Assembly: GCA_903822825.1 (NCBI GenBank)
Contig: CAIJQQ010000052.1
Coordinates: 1-53,754, forward strand
Source: an uncultured Burkholderiales bacterium
GTDB taxonomy: Bacteria; Pseudomonadota; Gammaproteobacteria; Burkholderiales; Burkholderiaceae_C
DNA length: 53,754 nucleotides
Direction of reading: 5' to 3'
Numbering within the stretch: position 1 is the stretch's first letter; the number at the start of each line of letters is the position of its first letter. Of the stretch, positions 1 through 9,087 are shown in pieces. Below the pieces are notes generated by a model that was given only the letters and a program-made list of their open reading frames with translations, had not been told where the DNA came from and searched no databases. The translations under genes were made by a program, and so were the position numbers.

Positions 1-2323
1 GGATCATGGCATCGTTGCGACCACGGATGTAAATGTTGTCAATGTCATCCGGCGTGTTGCGGCCGCTGGCCAGGGTCTGCACGATCACGTCGTACTGCTC
101 GGCGTCGCGCTTGTAGCGTGTCACAACACGGCCACCCAGCATGGTTTCCAGTGCTTTGGCCACAGCGTCCACGCTCACGCCCAGTTCGGCCGATTTGTCG
201 CGGTCCACGTCGATGCGCAGCTCAGGCTTGTTGAGGCGCAAATCGACGTCAGGCGAGAGGATGCCGGGGTTCTTGGCAATTTCGTCGAGCATCTGGCGAG
301 TCACCGCATTGAGGTTCTGGTAACTGTCCGAGGTCAGGATCACAAAGTTGACCGGACGCTCGCGAAAACCCTGCCCCAGCGATGGCGGGGTGATCGGGAA
401 GGCGGTCACGCCCGGCAGGCCGCTGAACTTGGGCGCCAACTCGCGGGAAATTTCAAGCGTGGTTCGTTTGCGGTCTTCCCAATCGACCGCCCGGTAAATC
501 ACAGAGCCTTGCGCCACCGTGGGGTTGCCAATGTTGGCAAAAATCCTGTCGAACTCCGGGTACTTCTCGCCCATGCGCTCGAGCACCTTGGCATAGCGAT
601 CGGTGTACTCCAGCGTTGAACCATCCGGAGCAGTCACCGTGGCCAGCAAGACTCCCCTGTCTTCCAAGGGGGCCAGTTCTTGCTTCATTCCGGGGTAAAT
701 GATGGCGATGGCCGCACCACTGCCCACCATGATCAGCAGGACCAGCCAGCGTGCCTTGACCAACACCCATCGCAGGAATTTTTCATAGCCCGTCGACAAT
801 TGCGTGAGCAAGCGCTCCATGGTTCGGTCAAACCAGCCCGGATTTGGGTTGTGCCGAAGCAGCTTGGAGCTCATCATCGGCGAAAGCGTCAAGGCCACAA
901 AACCCGACACGATCACCGAACCAGCAAGTGCCAAAGCAAATTCGGTGAAGAGTTTGCCTGTGCGACCAGGCGTGAATGCCAAGGGCGCAAACACCGCGGC
1001 CAGCGTCGCTGTCATGGCAATCACTGCGAACCCAATTTCCTTGGCGCCCTTGATCGCTGCAGAAAAAGGATCCAAGCCTTCCTCTATGTGCCGGTAGATG
1101 TTCTCCAGCACCACAATCGCGTCGTCGACGACCAAACCGATGGCCAGCACCAAAGCGAGCAGCGTCAAGGTGTTGATGGTGAAGCCTGCCAGCGCCATCA
1201 TTGCAAAAGTGCCCACCAAGCTCACAGGGATGGTGATGATCGGAATGATGGACGCACGGAATGTGCGCAAGAAGACAAAGATCACCAGCGCAACCAGAAT
1301 CACCGCTTCAACGATCGTCTTGAACACACTCTTGATGGAACGGTCAATGAAAACCGAGTTGTCGTTGGCCACACTGATGGTGATGCCTGGAGGCAAATCG
1401 GCCTCCAAACGGGGCATCATCTCTCTCACCCCTTTGGACAGCTCCAGCGGATTGGCGGTGGCTTGGCGGATCACGCCAGCCGAAATCGCATTTTGGCCGC
1501 CCAGTCGCACTGCACTGCGTTCATCGGCAGCGCCTTCTTGCACGCGAGCCACATCACGGATCTTGACTGGGAAACCGTTCACCAGTTTGATCACGATGTC
1601 ACCGAACTGGCCCGCCCGCGTGAGGTCGGTTTGAGAGGTGACCGTGAATTCACGCTGGTTGGATTCAATTCGCCCTGCAGGCAACTCGAGGTTGCTGCGG
1701 CGGATGGCGTCTTCCACATCTTGCGGCGCCAATTTGTACGCGGCCAAACGCTCGGGCTCCAGCCAAACGCGCATGGCGTATTTGCGTTCGCCGTAAATGC
1801 GCACATCGGCCACACCTGTGACGGTTTGAAGTCGCGGCTTGACGATGCGGTTGATCAGGTCATTGATCTGCAAGGCATCGAGGGTGTCGCTCGAAAACGC
1901 CAGCCATATCACCGGAAAGGCATCGGCCTCGACCTTGGCAATCACCGGTTCTTCAATGGCTTGCGGCAGGCGGTTGCGCACACGTGATGTCCGGTCTCGC
2001 ACCTCGGCAGCTGCTGTATCGGCATCTTTTTCGAGTCGGAAACGCACCGTGATCTGAGACTGCTCGGCACGGCTGATGGAGGTAATCACATCCACCGCAT
2101 CGATACCGGCGATAGAGTCCTCCAGTGGTTTGGAGACCTGGCTTTCAATCACCTCGGCTGAAGCACCGGGGTACTTGACGCTGACCGTGACCGTGGGTTC
2201 ATCGATTTTGGGGTACTCACGAACGGACAAGCGGTCAAAACTGACAGCGCCAATCAACAAGATCAGCAAGGACATGACCACGGCCAGCACAGGCCGCCGG
2301 ATAGAGATTTCAGCGAGCTGCAT
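1..2323 (-). CDS. RND multidrug efflux permease, AcrB/MexB (HAE1) type, C-terminus cut off by window edge
   Basis: Inner-membrane proton antiporter that would pump drugs or other hydrophobic compounds through a tripartite complex. The frame is open from the ATG at 2323 to base 1 (about 774 of roughly 1,030 residues usual for the family). The start MQLAEISIRRPVLAVVMSLL is the typical cytoplasmic N-end plus first membrane helix. The segment GLVVDDAIVVLENIYRHIE near residue 400 carries the paired Asp of the proton relay in TM4, and TPDDIDNIYIRGR near the left edge is a typical porter-domain segment. The adaptor gene ends one base before this start, so the two are co-transcribed and probably translationally coupled. 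No outer-membrane TolC-type gene is visible; it may lie beyond the edge. The substrate cannot be told from sequence. Confidence 0.95.
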   Translation of the reverse strand, partial: MQLAEISIRRPVLAVVMSLLILLIGAVSFDRLSVREYPKIDEPTVTVSVKYPGASAEVIESQVSKPLEDSIAGIDAVDVITSISRAEQSQITVRFRLEKDADTAAAEVRDRTSRVRNRLPQAIEEPVIAKVEADAFPVIWLAFSSDTLDALQINDLINRIVKPRLQTVTGVADVRIYGERKYAMRVWLEPERLAAYKLAPQDVEDAIRRSNLELPAGRIESNQREFTVTSQTDLTRAGQFGDIVIKLVNGFPVKIRDVARVQEGAADERSAVRLGGQNAISAGVIRQATANPLELSKGVREMMPRLEADLPPGITISVANDNSVFIDRSIKSVFKTIVEAVILVALVIFVFLRTFRASIIPIITIPVSLVGTFAMMALAGFTINTLTLLALVLAIGLVVDDAIVVLENIYRHIEEGLDPFSAAIKGAKEIGFAVIAMTATLAAVFAPLAFTPGRTGKLFTEFALALAGSVIVSGFVALTLSPMMSSKLLRHNPNPGWFDRTMERLLTQLSTGYEKFLRWVLVKARWLVLLIMVGSGAAIAIIYPGMKQELAPLEDRGVLLATVTAPDGSTLEYTDRYAKVLERMGEKYPEFDRIFANIGNPTVAQGSVIYRAVDWEDRKRTTLEISRELAPKFSGLPGVTAFPITPPSLGQGFRERPVNFVILTSDSYQNLNAVTRQMLDEIAKNPGILSPDVDLRLNKPELRIDVDRDKSAELGVSVDAVAKALETMLGGRVVTRYKRDAEQYDVIVQTLASGRNTPDDIDNIYIRGRNDAMI

Positions 2324-2324
2324 C

Positions 2325-3590
2325 TCAGCCTTTCAGGCAGGGATTAGGACCGCTCACTGCAGCAGGCTTGGGCGTTGCTTTGGCCACGGGTGCAGCTGCG
2401 GCAGACGCGACCGGCTGCGGTGTTGAAGCGGCAACAGCTGTCGCGCTGGCAGGGCTGCTGGCGGGCGCAGCTGCTTGCCCTGCGGGGCGTGACAAGTCCA
2501 CCACGCGCACCGCCGTGCCATCTTTTTGGAGCCGCTGGTGGCCCGCGGTCACCACCGTGTCGCCCGCCACCAAGCCTTCGAGAATTTCGACCTTGCCAGG
2601 TTGGCGCACACCCACCTTGACCGCTACCCGCTGTGAAATGAAGGTGTCAGCTTGCTCACCAGGAACCACTTTGACAACGAATGCGCGGCCCCCTTGCGGA
2701 ACGATCGCTTCTTCAGGAATGACCAAGGCTTTGTCACGAACACCGAACACGGTCTTGACTCTGGCGAACATGCCTGGCCGCAGCTGCTGCTGCCGGTTGT
2801 CCACGCACCCGCGAACACCCACAGAGCGGCCATTGGCATCGATCAGCGGGTCGACCGCTTGCACCACCGCCGCAAAGGGGCGGCCTGGCAAGGCGTCGAT
2901 CATGAGTTGGGTCTTCTGACCCGTTTGTATCTTGGACTGGAACCGTTCAGGCAAACGAAAGTCCACCAGCACCGCGTCCATGTCCTCGATGTTGACGATG
3001 TCCGCTCCGTCTTTGAGGTAATCCCCCACACTCACTTGTTTGAGACCGGCCACACCATTGAAAGGGGCCATGATCTTCAGACGGTTCAAGGTGGCTGCAG
3101 CCAGTTCGAGTTTGGCCTGGGCCACATCGAGCGCGGCAGCGCTTTCGTCGAGCGAGCGTTTGCTGATGAAATTCTGAGCCACCAGTTCTTGGTTGCGTTT
3201 GTGGTTGGCCAGTGCAATCGACAATTCGGCCTTGGCCTGGGCCAATTGCGCCGCCTGAAGCTGGTCATCGAGCTGCACCAGCAATTGACCTTTTTCGACA
3301 CGCTGCCCGTCATTGATGAAGATCTGCTTGACGCGTCCGGCCACCTCAGGTCGCAGCATCACGGTTTGGCGAGAGCGCAAACTGCCCACCGACTGCATTT
3401 CGTCGATGAGGGTGACGGCCTCGACTTTGGCCACTTCCACTGCAGACACGCGCTGACCGCTTGCTGCGGTGGCCGCCGCACCAGCAGGGGGCACAGCCGA
3501 GGTCGCTTTGTTCTGATACCACCAAGCAGCACCCGAAGCCAAGCAGACCCCAACCAAAGCCATTACCGCATATTTTTTTTTGTAGGCCAT
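2325..3590 (-). CDS. RND efflux periplasmic adaptor subunit (membrane fusion protein, HlyD_D23 type)
   Basis: Periplasmic adaptor that bridges the RND pump of the next gene and an outer-membrane channel. It has 421 residues. The N-terminus has a Lys-rich start and one membrane segment (about residues 8-26). The lipoyl-like half-motifs around VMLRPEVAGRVKQIFINDGQ and the following segment flank an alpha-helical hairpin rich in Ala, Gln and Leu (about 105-170), then come the beta-barrel and membrane-proximal domains. The last roughly 60 residues are an Ala/Pro/Ser-rich tail ending in PNPCLKG, longer than usual for adaptors and probably disordered. The gene is first in the operon and one base separates it from the permease. 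A direct repeat with an 11-bp period lies about 100 bases upstream and may bind a regulator. Confidence 0.93.
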   Translation of the reverse strand: MAYKKKYAVMALVGVCLASGAAWWYQNKATSAVPPAGAAATAASGQRVSAVEVAKVEAVTLIDEMQSVGSLRSRQTVMLRPEVAGRVKQIFINDGQRVEKGQLLVQLDDQLQAAQLAQAKAELSIALANHKRNQELVAQNFISKRSLDESAAALDVAQAKLELAAATLNRLKIMAPFNGVAGLKQVSVGDYLKDGADIVNIEDMDAVLVDFRLPERFQSKIQTGQKTQLMIDALPGRPFAAVVQAVDPLIDANGRSVGVRGCVDNRQQQLRPGMFARVKTVFGVRDKALVIPEEAIVPQGGRAFVVKVVPGEQADTFISQRVAVKVGVRQPGKVEILEGLVAGDTVVTAGHQRLQKDGTAVRVVDLSRPAGQAAAPASSPASATAVAASTPQPVASAAAAPVAKATPKPAAVSGPNPCLKG

Positions 3591-3688
3591 TGGGACAATC
3601 TCAAATAAAAACGCAAACAGCTATGGAATGTAACAGTGCTGTGGGTTTTTCCAAATTCGGTTCAGGGGGTTTTGCAACAGCTGCGAAT

Positions 3689-3708
3689 GGCTTTACAAAG
3701 GCTTTACA
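3689..3708. repeat. Direct repeat GGCTTTACA x2, 11-bp period, upstream of the efflux operon
   Basis: GGCTTTACA occurs at 3689-3697 and again at 3700-3708. Read on the efflux operon's strand this is TGTAAAGCC-TT-TGTAAAGCC. Two direct half-sites one helical turn apart are the usual layout of OmpR/PhoB-type response-regulator sites. It lies in the 127-base gap between rnhA and the adaptor gene, about 100 bases upstream of the adaptor start. The repeat is seen; the regulatory role is inferred. Confidence 0.4.
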
Positions 3709-3717
3709 CCGCCGAAC

Positions 3718-4170
3718 TCAGCGCCCCAAAACCTTGTCCACGCCTTGGTTGGCGAGGGCATCGGCCCGCTCGTTGCCAGGGTCGCCCGCATGGCCTTTGA
3801 CCCAGTGCCACTCGATGCGGTGTCCCGAAGTTGACACCAAATGGTCCAGCGCTTGCCAAAGCTCGACGTTTTTGACAGGTTTTTTGTCCGCCGTGAGCCA
3901 GCCTCTGGCTTTCCAGCCATGGATCCATTCAAGGATGCCCTTGCGCACGTACTGGCTGTCGAGGTAAAGCATCACGCTGCAAGGGCGCTTGAGGGCTTTG
4001 AGCGCTTCGATGACAGCCGTGAGCTCCATGCGGTTGTTGGTGGTGTTGGCTTCTCCCCCAAACAGCTCGCGCACATGCTCGCCCGATTGCATGCGAACGC
4101 CCCAGCCACCTGGCCCAGGGTTGCCCTTGCAGGCACCATCGGTGTGGATTTGTACTGAATTCAGATTCAT
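3718..4170 (-). CDS. rnhA: Ribonuclease HI
   Basis: Cleaves the RNA strand of RNA:DNA hybrids (R-loops, primers) in the cytoplasm. The ATG at 4170 gives 150 residues, close to the 155 of E. coli. All four acidic catalytic positions are visible: Asp in [15 protein letters not shown], Glu in [14 protein letters not shown], Asp in YLDSQYV and Asp in [10 protein letters not shown] longer open frame reaches 4347, but it overlaps the upstream methyltransferase and lacks homology, so the internal start was chosen. It lies 14 bases downstream of the methyltransferase on the same strand, and the two are probably one transcript. The common partner dnaQ is not next to it here. Confidence 0.95.
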   Translation of the reverse strand: MNLNSVQIHTDGACKGNPGPGGWGVRMQSGEHVRELFGGEANTTNNRMELTAVIEALKALKRPCSVMLYLDSQYVRKGILEWIHGWKARGWLTADKKPVKNVELWQALDHLVSTSGHRIEWHWVKGHAGDPGNERADALANQGVDKVLGR

Positions 4171-4184
4171 GGGATCAAGTTCTC

Positions 4185-4997
4185 TCAAGGCCCTGGTTGG
4201 CGGGCACCGACGTCGGTGCGTGCCACAGGCACCGTAGAGGAAGCGACCGATCGTACCTTGCGCCAAGGGCGGCTGGTCAACAAGCGCCCGCCAGGCACGC
4301 GCTTGGTGGCCACAATCAGATAAGCCCCGCCTCTCAATGGCCACCAACGTGGGTCAAATCGGTTCAGCCATGCCAAGCTTTTCCGCCAAAGTTCGGACGG
4401 CTGCTCGGACACTGTGCCACCAAACTGGAGCGCCTGCACCTCAAAACCCAGGAGGCGCAACCAGTCGCACACGCGGTGGCTGCTGAGCAACTGGCCCATG
4501 TGGCATTGCGGGTTGCCCGCGCGGTGCTGGCGCACAAAGCGGTTTTGGCGCCAACCCCACAGACTCCAGGGGTTGATGCCCGTGATGAACACTTGCCCTT
4601 CCGGGATAAGGACCCGCTCAAGCTCCCGCAGGCAGGCGTGGGCGTCTGCTGACTGCTCAAGGGCATGGGGCATGACGACCAAGTCCAGCGACTCTGCCGG
4701 CCAGGGCCAGGCTCGGCTGTCCATTCCCAAGCCTTCTCGGGCGAAACGTGACATGGCGAGCGGCTGGCCTGGGGATTCAAACTCTGTTTTAGCGGTCCAG
4801 CGGTGCGGCATCCGGTTGGCTCGCAGGCTGTCCAGCGCTGGGCAGCCGACCTGCAGCGCATGGTAGCCAAACACGTCGGCCAACAAGGCGTCCGCACGGG
4901 ACTGCTCCCAGTCGAGCAAAGTCCGGGCTGCAGAAGGCCCCAAGCCAGTCAGCCAAGCGCTTTCAAGAAGAGAGGTTTCTATAATCACCGAAGCCAT
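4185..4997 (-). CDS. SAM-dependent methyltransferase-like protein (Methyltransf_11 type)
   Basis: A 270-residue protein resembling class I SAM-dependent methyltransferases found beside gloB and rnhA in betaproteobacteria. The post-motif region is recognisable: [20 protein letters not shown] (motif IV-like) followed by a helix and [19 protein letters not shown] (motif V/VI). The N-terminal part, where a GxGxG SAM loop would be expected (around [19 protein letters not shown]), is degenerate; only a V-G-C remnant is seen, so SAM binding is uncertain. The start [13 protein letters not shown] at 4997 overlaps the start codon of the divergent gloB within the tetranucleotide CATG. A longer frame to 5030 would run into gloB. 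The substrate is unknown. Confidence 0.8.
   Translation of the reverse strand: MASVIIETSLLESAWLTGLGPSAARTLLDWEQSRADALLADVFGYHALQVGCPALDSLRANRMPHRWTAKTEFESPGQPLAMSRFAREGLGMDSRAWPWPAESLDLVVMPHALEQSADAHACLRELERVLIPEGQVFITGINPWSLWGWRQNRFVRQHRAGNPQCHMGQLLSSHRVCDWLRLLGFEVQALQFGGTVSEQPSELWRKSLAWLNRFDPRWWPLRGGAYLIVATKRVPGGRLLTSRPWRKVRSVASSTVPVARTDVGARQPGP
4980..4985 (+). promoter_or_regulatory. Perfect -10 hexamer TATAAT 10 bases before gloB
   Basis: TATAAT at 4980-4985 is followed by ten bases and the gloB ATG at 4996. Transcription starting about 7 bases downstream would leave a leader of only 3-5 bases. No good -35 is seen at 16-18 bp. The element lies inside the coding start of the divergent methyltransferase. 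Confidence 0.45.
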
Positions 4998-5769
4998 GAC
5001 ATTGATTCCACTGCCCGCATTCTCTGACAACTACATCTGGATGTTGAACGATCAGCAACGTTTGCTGGTCGTCGACCCCGGCGAAAGCTCTGCCGTTTTG
5101 AACTGGTTGGCGAACCACCCCGGCGTGCAACTGGACACCATTCTAGTGACCCACCACCATGCAGACCACACGGGCGGCCTGTCTGAATTGGTACAAGCCA
5201 CAGGTGCCCGAGTGTTTGGCCCGGCCCTGGAAAAGCTACCGGTAGACCACAGGCCTGTGGCCCAAGGACAAACTTTGTCTTGGGCTGATCTGACATTCCA
5301 GGTCATCGATGTTCCCGGTCACACCTTGGGCCATGTGGCTTACTTTGCCCCTGTTCCGGGGCTGCCTCCTTTGCTTTTTTGTGGCGACACCCTGTTCTCT
5401 GCAGGCTGCGGCCGGCTCTTTGAGGGCACCCCCGCACAAATGCTGGCCTCGCTGGACCTGTTGGCGGCCCTGCCAGCGGACACCCAAGTGTGTTGCACCC
5501 ACGAATACACCCTCTCGAATTTGAAGTTTGCTTTGGCCGTGGAGCCCAACAATGCAGCGCTGAAGGCTTATGCCTCGCATTGTGAACAACGTCGCCGCCA
5601 ATCGCTGCCTACCTTGCCTGTGGCTTTGTCCACAGAATGGGCCATCAATCCGTTTTTGCGCTCCCGACAAGCGGCGGTTCGTCAGAGCATCCAACAACAC
5701 TGGCCACAGGCAAGGGACGATGTGTCCGCATTTGCTGCCCTGCGGCAATGGAAAAACGAATTCCAATGA
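4996..5769 (+). CDS. gloB: Hydroxyacylglutathione hydrolase (glyoxalase II)
   Basis: Hydrolyses S-D-lactoylglutathione to D-lactate and glutathione, the second step of methylglyoxal detoxification. It has 257 residues, the usual length. The start [19 protein letters not shown] matches the family N-terminus. The metallo-beta-lactamase metal motif THHHADHTGG is at about residues 52-61, with the further ligands in DVPGHTLGHVAYF and in FCGDTLFSAGCGRLFEG. The start codon overlaps that of the divergent methyltransferase, and there is no Shine-Dalgarno at a normal distance. The stop overlaps the mltD start as ATGA, so mltD is probably translationally coupled. Confidence 0.96.
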   Translation: MTLIPLPAFSDNYIWMLNDQQRLLVVDPGESSAVLNWLANHPGVQLDTILVTHHHADHTGGLSELVQATGARVFGPALEKLPVDHRPVAQGQTLSWADLTFQVIDVPGHTLGHVAYFAPVPGLPPLLFCGDTLFSAGCGRLFEGTPAQMLASLDLLAALPADTQVCCTHEYTLSNLKFALAVEPNNAALKAYASHCEQRRRQSLPTLPVALSTEWAINPFLRSRQAAVRQSIQQHWPQARDDVSAFAALRQWKNEFQ

Positions 5770-7304
5770 CCGTTTCATCTGCTTGGCAATACATGCCTCG
5801 TTGGCTCTGCGCCTGCTTGTTGGTGGCTTTGAGCTTCTGGTTGACTGGTTGCGCCAGCGCCCCAGCAGCGTCCACATCGGCGCTGCCCCCTGTCACCAGC
5901 GGGGTGGCCCAAACCAAGCCCAACGAGGCCGTCGTCGATGTCACTGCCGACGCCCCCATCAGCGCGCCGGTCCAAACCGACTCGCTCAAACCCAACGCCA
6001 CGGTGGGCCTGCAGCCCCCCAGCGACATCTGGGACCGCATCCGACGCGGCTTTGCCATGCCCGACCTCGATGGCCCCTTGGTGCGTGACCGTGAGCAATG
6101 GTACGCATCGAAGCCCGACTACATGTTGCGCATGACAGAACGCTCGCGCCGCTACATCTTTCACATCGTCGAAGAGCTCGAACGCAGGAACATGCCGACC
6201 GAACTGGCTTTGCTGCCCTTCATTGAATCGGCCTTCAACCCGGAAGCCGTCTCCTCGGCCAAAGCCGCAGGCATGTGGCAATTCATGCCCGCCACAGGCA
6301 AGTCGTTCGACCTCAAACAAAACCTTTTTCGCGATGACCGCCGGGATGTGCGCGAATCCACGCGCGCTGCCCTCGATTACCTGCAAAAACTCTATGGCAT
6401 GTTTGGCGACTGGCACTTGGCACTGGCGGCTTACAACTGGGGCGAAGGCAGCGTAGGCCGCGCCCTGGCCCGCAACAAGGCGCTGGGCAAGCCACTGACC
6501 TACAGCGAACTGAACATGCCCAACGAGACACGTTACTACGTGCCCAAACTGCAAGCGGTCAAGAACATCATCGCACTGCCAGAGTCCTACAAGGTGTCTT
6601 TGCCCCTGATACGCAACCACCCTTATTTCAAAAGCGTCCCCATCGAGCGCGACATCGACGTCGCACTGGCCGCCCGCTTGGCAGAAGTCAGTCTGGACGA
6701 TTTCAAGGCCTTGAACCCGTCGATGAACCGCCCGGTCATCCTCGCCTCCGGCACGCCGCAAATTCTGCTGCCCTGGGACAACGCGAAAGTATTCGAGCGC
6801 AATCTGCAAGACCATGCGAGTCAGCGCTTGGCGACCTGGACAGCATGGGTGGCGCCACGCACCATGAAGCCAGAAGAAGCCGCTCAAGAAGTGGCCATGC
6901 CCGTCGACCAATTGCGCTCAGCCAACAGCATTCCCCCACGCATGATGGTCAAGGCCGGCTCGACCTTGCTCGTGCACCGCAAAGGCACATTGGACAACGA
7001 TGTCACGGAACACATGGCCAACCGTGCGCAGCTCGCATTGGCTCCCGAACTGGTGCTCAAACGCATCATGGTCACGGCACGCAAGGGTGACAGCCTGGCC
7101 AGTTTGGCTGCACGCCACGGCGTGACCGCTGGCAACATGGCAAGTTGGAACAAACTGCAGATCACGGGCAACCTCAAGGCAGGACAAAGTCTGATGGTGT
7201 TTGTTCCCAGCGAAGCCGCGAACAGAGTTCCAAGGGGGACGGCGCAAGGGCTTGCGCGCGGGCACAAAGCGCCGTCTGTTTCTGGACACAAGAAAAAGCG
7301 CTGA
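5766..7304 (+). CDS. mltD: Membrane-bound lytic murein transglycosylase D, lipoprotein with LysM
   Basis: Cleaves peptidoglycan glycan strands, leaving 1,6-anhydro ends; acts from the periplasmic face of the outer membrane. From the ATG at 5766 (overlapping the gloB stop as ATGA) it has 512 residues; an in-frame ATG at 5748 is a possible alternative. A signal peptide ends in the lipobox LTGC, with Cys at about 29. The SLT domain includes ELALLPFIESAFNPEAVSS, whose Glu near residue 155 is catalytic, then GMWQFMPATG and AAYNWGEGSVGRAL. One C-terminal LysM repeat is clear (TARKGDSLASLAARHGVTAG to GQSLMVFVP) and a weaker one may precede it. The last residues are basic. Confidence 0.94.
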   Translation: MTVSSAWQYMPRWLCACLLVALSFWLTGCASAPAASTSALPPVTSGVAQTKPNEAVVDVTADAPISAPVQTDSLKPNATVGLQPPSDIWDRIRRGFAMPDLDGPLVRDREQWYASKPDYMLRMTERSRRYIFHIVEELERRNMPTELALLPFIESAFNPEAVSSAKAAGMWQFMPATGKSFDLKQNLFRDDRRDVRESTRAALDYLQKLYGMFGDWHLALAAYNWGEGSVGRALARNKALGKPLTYSELNMPNETRYYVPKLQAVKNIIALPESYKVSLPLIRNHPYFKSVPIERDIDVALAARLAEVSLDDFKALNPSMNRPVILASGTPQILLPWDNAKVFERNLQDHASQRLATWTAWVAPRTMKPEEAAQEVAMPVDQLRSANSIPPRMMVKAGSTLLVHRKGTLDNDVTEHMANRAQLALAPELVLKRIMVTARKGDSLASLAARHGVTAGNMASWNKLQITGNLKAGQSLMVFVPSEAANRVPRGTAQGLARGHKAPSVSGHKKKR

Positions 7305-7326
7305 ACGCCCTTCCTTGCAAAGCAAC

Positions 7327-8361
7327 TCAGGCCTTGAATTTGCGCTTGGATTGCAAGGCAAATTTGTTGCTGAAGGTACGAGCCAGCAAGGCCCGGCTGG
7401 TTTGCAGTCGGCCCGTCAATCGGGCCTGGGCTCGCCAGAGGTTGAGCACCGTCGCCTCTTGAATCACCCCATCGATCGCGTAGGACTCCCGGAGTTTTTC
7501 AAACGCCCCCAAATAGGCGGCGCGATCGTTCATCCAGTATGTGGAAGGGACAGAGCGAAACAGGTCTGTAGGTCCTGCCGTCTGCAGCCACTTGAGCGCA
7601 TGCACCACGCCATCCGCCAGGGCTTGGGCCACTTCCGGCTGGCGCTGCAAAAATTCTTCACGCGCGATCAACGACGCCCCCGGCACAGCCCCACCCATGA
7701 CCTGCTGGGCCCCCTGAAGACTGCGGGCTTCACCCACCAGCAGCACTTCGTTGCGCATTTCCAGCCAATGCATGATGGGGTCGGGATTGCACAAGACATC
7801 GATGCCGCCACTGCGCAAGGTATCCCACACACTGCTCGAAGAGCCCACCTCCACAAAGCTCACATCTTCGGGCAGAACCCCGTGCATCATCAGCCATTGG
7901 CTGGCCATGGTGTGTGTCGAAGACCCCAGGGATGTCACCCCCACCTTGGCGCCCTTGAGTTCGGCCAAGGACTTCACACGGGCCAAGCGAGAAGAAATGC
8001 CCATGCTGACCTGGGGGCTGCGCCCCATCAGCACAAAAGCCTGGTGCTTGTGAGCAGATGGATTGGGGTTGAACACATGCTCAAAAGCCCCTGCTGCCAC
8101 ATCCGCTTGGCCTGACGCCAAACTGGCCATGGCGTGTGCTCCTGCATCGTGTGCCAAAAACTCCACACTCAAGCCCAACTGGCGAAAAAATCCAAGCTGC
8201 TCTGCCAGCGTCAAAGGCAGGTGGTAGAGCGATTGTTTGGCTGCCAATGCGATGCTGACCCGGGTCGTCTTGCCGGTCGACGCTGCACTGGCTGGCCTTG
8301 TGAACTGCATAGCGCTTGCAGCGGCAGCCAAGGTCAGCAGTTGTCGGCGTCGGGCATCCAT
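7327..8361 (-). CDS. ABC-type substrate-binding protein, NMT1/SsuA family, Tat-type signal
   Basis: Periplasmic solute-binding protein resembling those for aliphatic sulfonates, nitrate or thiamine precursors. From the ATG at 8361 it has 344 residues; GGAG lies 11 bases upstream, which decides against the longer frame to 8454. The N-terminus MDARRRQLLTLAAAASAMQF has an RRxLL twin-arginine-like motif, a short hydrophobic stretch and an Ala-rich cleavage region ending PASAAS. The body shows family features such as LAEQLGFFRQLGLSVEF, ELKGAKVGVTSLGSSTHTM and GGIDVLCNPDPIMH. No ABC permease or ATPase gene lies beside it, so it is an orphan whose transporter must be elsewhere. The ligand is unknown. 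Confidence 0.85.
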   Translation of the reverse strand: MDARRRQLLTLAAAASAMQFTRPASAASTGKTTRVSIALAAKQSLYHLPLTLAEQLGFFRQLGLSVEFLAHDAGAHAMASLASGQADVAAGAFEHVFNPNPSAHKHQAFVLMGRSPQVSMGISSRLARVKSLAELKGAKVGVTSLGSSTHTMASQWLMMHGVLPEDVSFVEVGSSSSVWDTLRSGGIDVLCNPDPIMHWLEMRNEVLLVGEARSLQGAQQVMGGAVPGASLIAREEFLQRQPEVAQALADGVVHALKWLQTAGPTDLFRSVPSTYWMNDRAAYLGAFEKLRESYAIDGVIQEATVLNLWRAQARLTGRLQTSRALLARTFSNKFALQSKRKFKA

Positions 8362-8484
8362 CTCTTGAACTCCATCCTCTTTGGTTCGTCTGGAAATGAG
8401 CTTACGCGAGTCATCACACCCGCGCATCGGGATTCTTCCCGAGCGGGTTTTCACGTAATGGATAGCGTGTAGCCGCAGACCCGT

Positions 8485-9075
8485 TCAGCGTCGATCGACG
8501 AGCGCATGGGCAATGGTGCCCAGATCGACATATTCCAGCTCACTGCCCGCAGGCACACCACGCGCCAGTCGCGTGACATGCAAGCAAAGCGACTTGAGCA
8601 TTTCAGCAATGACGTGCGCCGTGGCTTCACCTTCGGCGGTGAAGTTGGTGGCCAAGATGACTTCGGACAGCCCCTCTTCTGAGGCGCGCTTGCGCAGTTT
8701 GGCCAAACCGATGTCGTGGGGACCGATGCCGTCGAGTGGACTGAGCTTGCCCATCAGCACGAAATACAAACCCCGGTAAGTGCCTGTGCGCTCCACCGCC
8801 GACTGGTCTGCCGGGGTTTCGACCACGCACAACTGGCTGTGGTCACGCGTGGCGTCTGCGCAAGTGTCGCAAATTTCCGCCTCGGTGAAGGTGTGGCAGC
8901 GCTCACAGTGGCGTACCTGAGCCACCGCATGGTTCAAAGCCAGCGCCAGCTTCGTCGCTGTTGCACGGTCGTGTTGCAGCAAATGGAATGCCATGCGGGA
9001 AGCCGATTTCACACCCACCCCGGGCAAGCCCTTGAGGGCCTGCACCAAAGTCGCCAGCGCGTGGGTATCGGCCAT
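8485..9075 (-). CDS. recR: Recombination mediator RecR
   Basis: Works with RecO (and RecF) to load RecA at gaps during recombinational repair. It has 196 residues, the standard length. It shows the N-terminal helix-hairpin-helix ([20 protein letters not shown]), the four-Cys zinc finger ([16 protein letters not shown]), and the Toprim domain ([17 protein letters not shown] to [11 protein letters not shown]). It is last of the dnaX-ybaB-recR operon and starts 12 bases after ybaB ends. Confidence 0.97.
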   Translation of the reverse strand: MADTHALATLVQALKGLPGVGVKSASRMAFHLLQHDRATATKLALALNHAVAQVRHCERCHTFTEAEICDTCADATRDHSQLCVVETPADQSAVERTGTYRGLYFVLMGKLSPLDGIGPHDIGLAKLRKRASEEGLSEVILATNFTAEGEATAHVIAEMLKSLCLHVTRLARGVPAGSELEYVDLGTIAHALVDRR

Positions 9076-9087
9076 GGGTCAATCGCC

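Noticed and set aside
680..1987. 435-codon plus-strand open frame
   Set aside because: Antisense shadow of the RND permease: His/Gln/Arg-rich translation without domains, while the minus strand encodes clear RND motifs.
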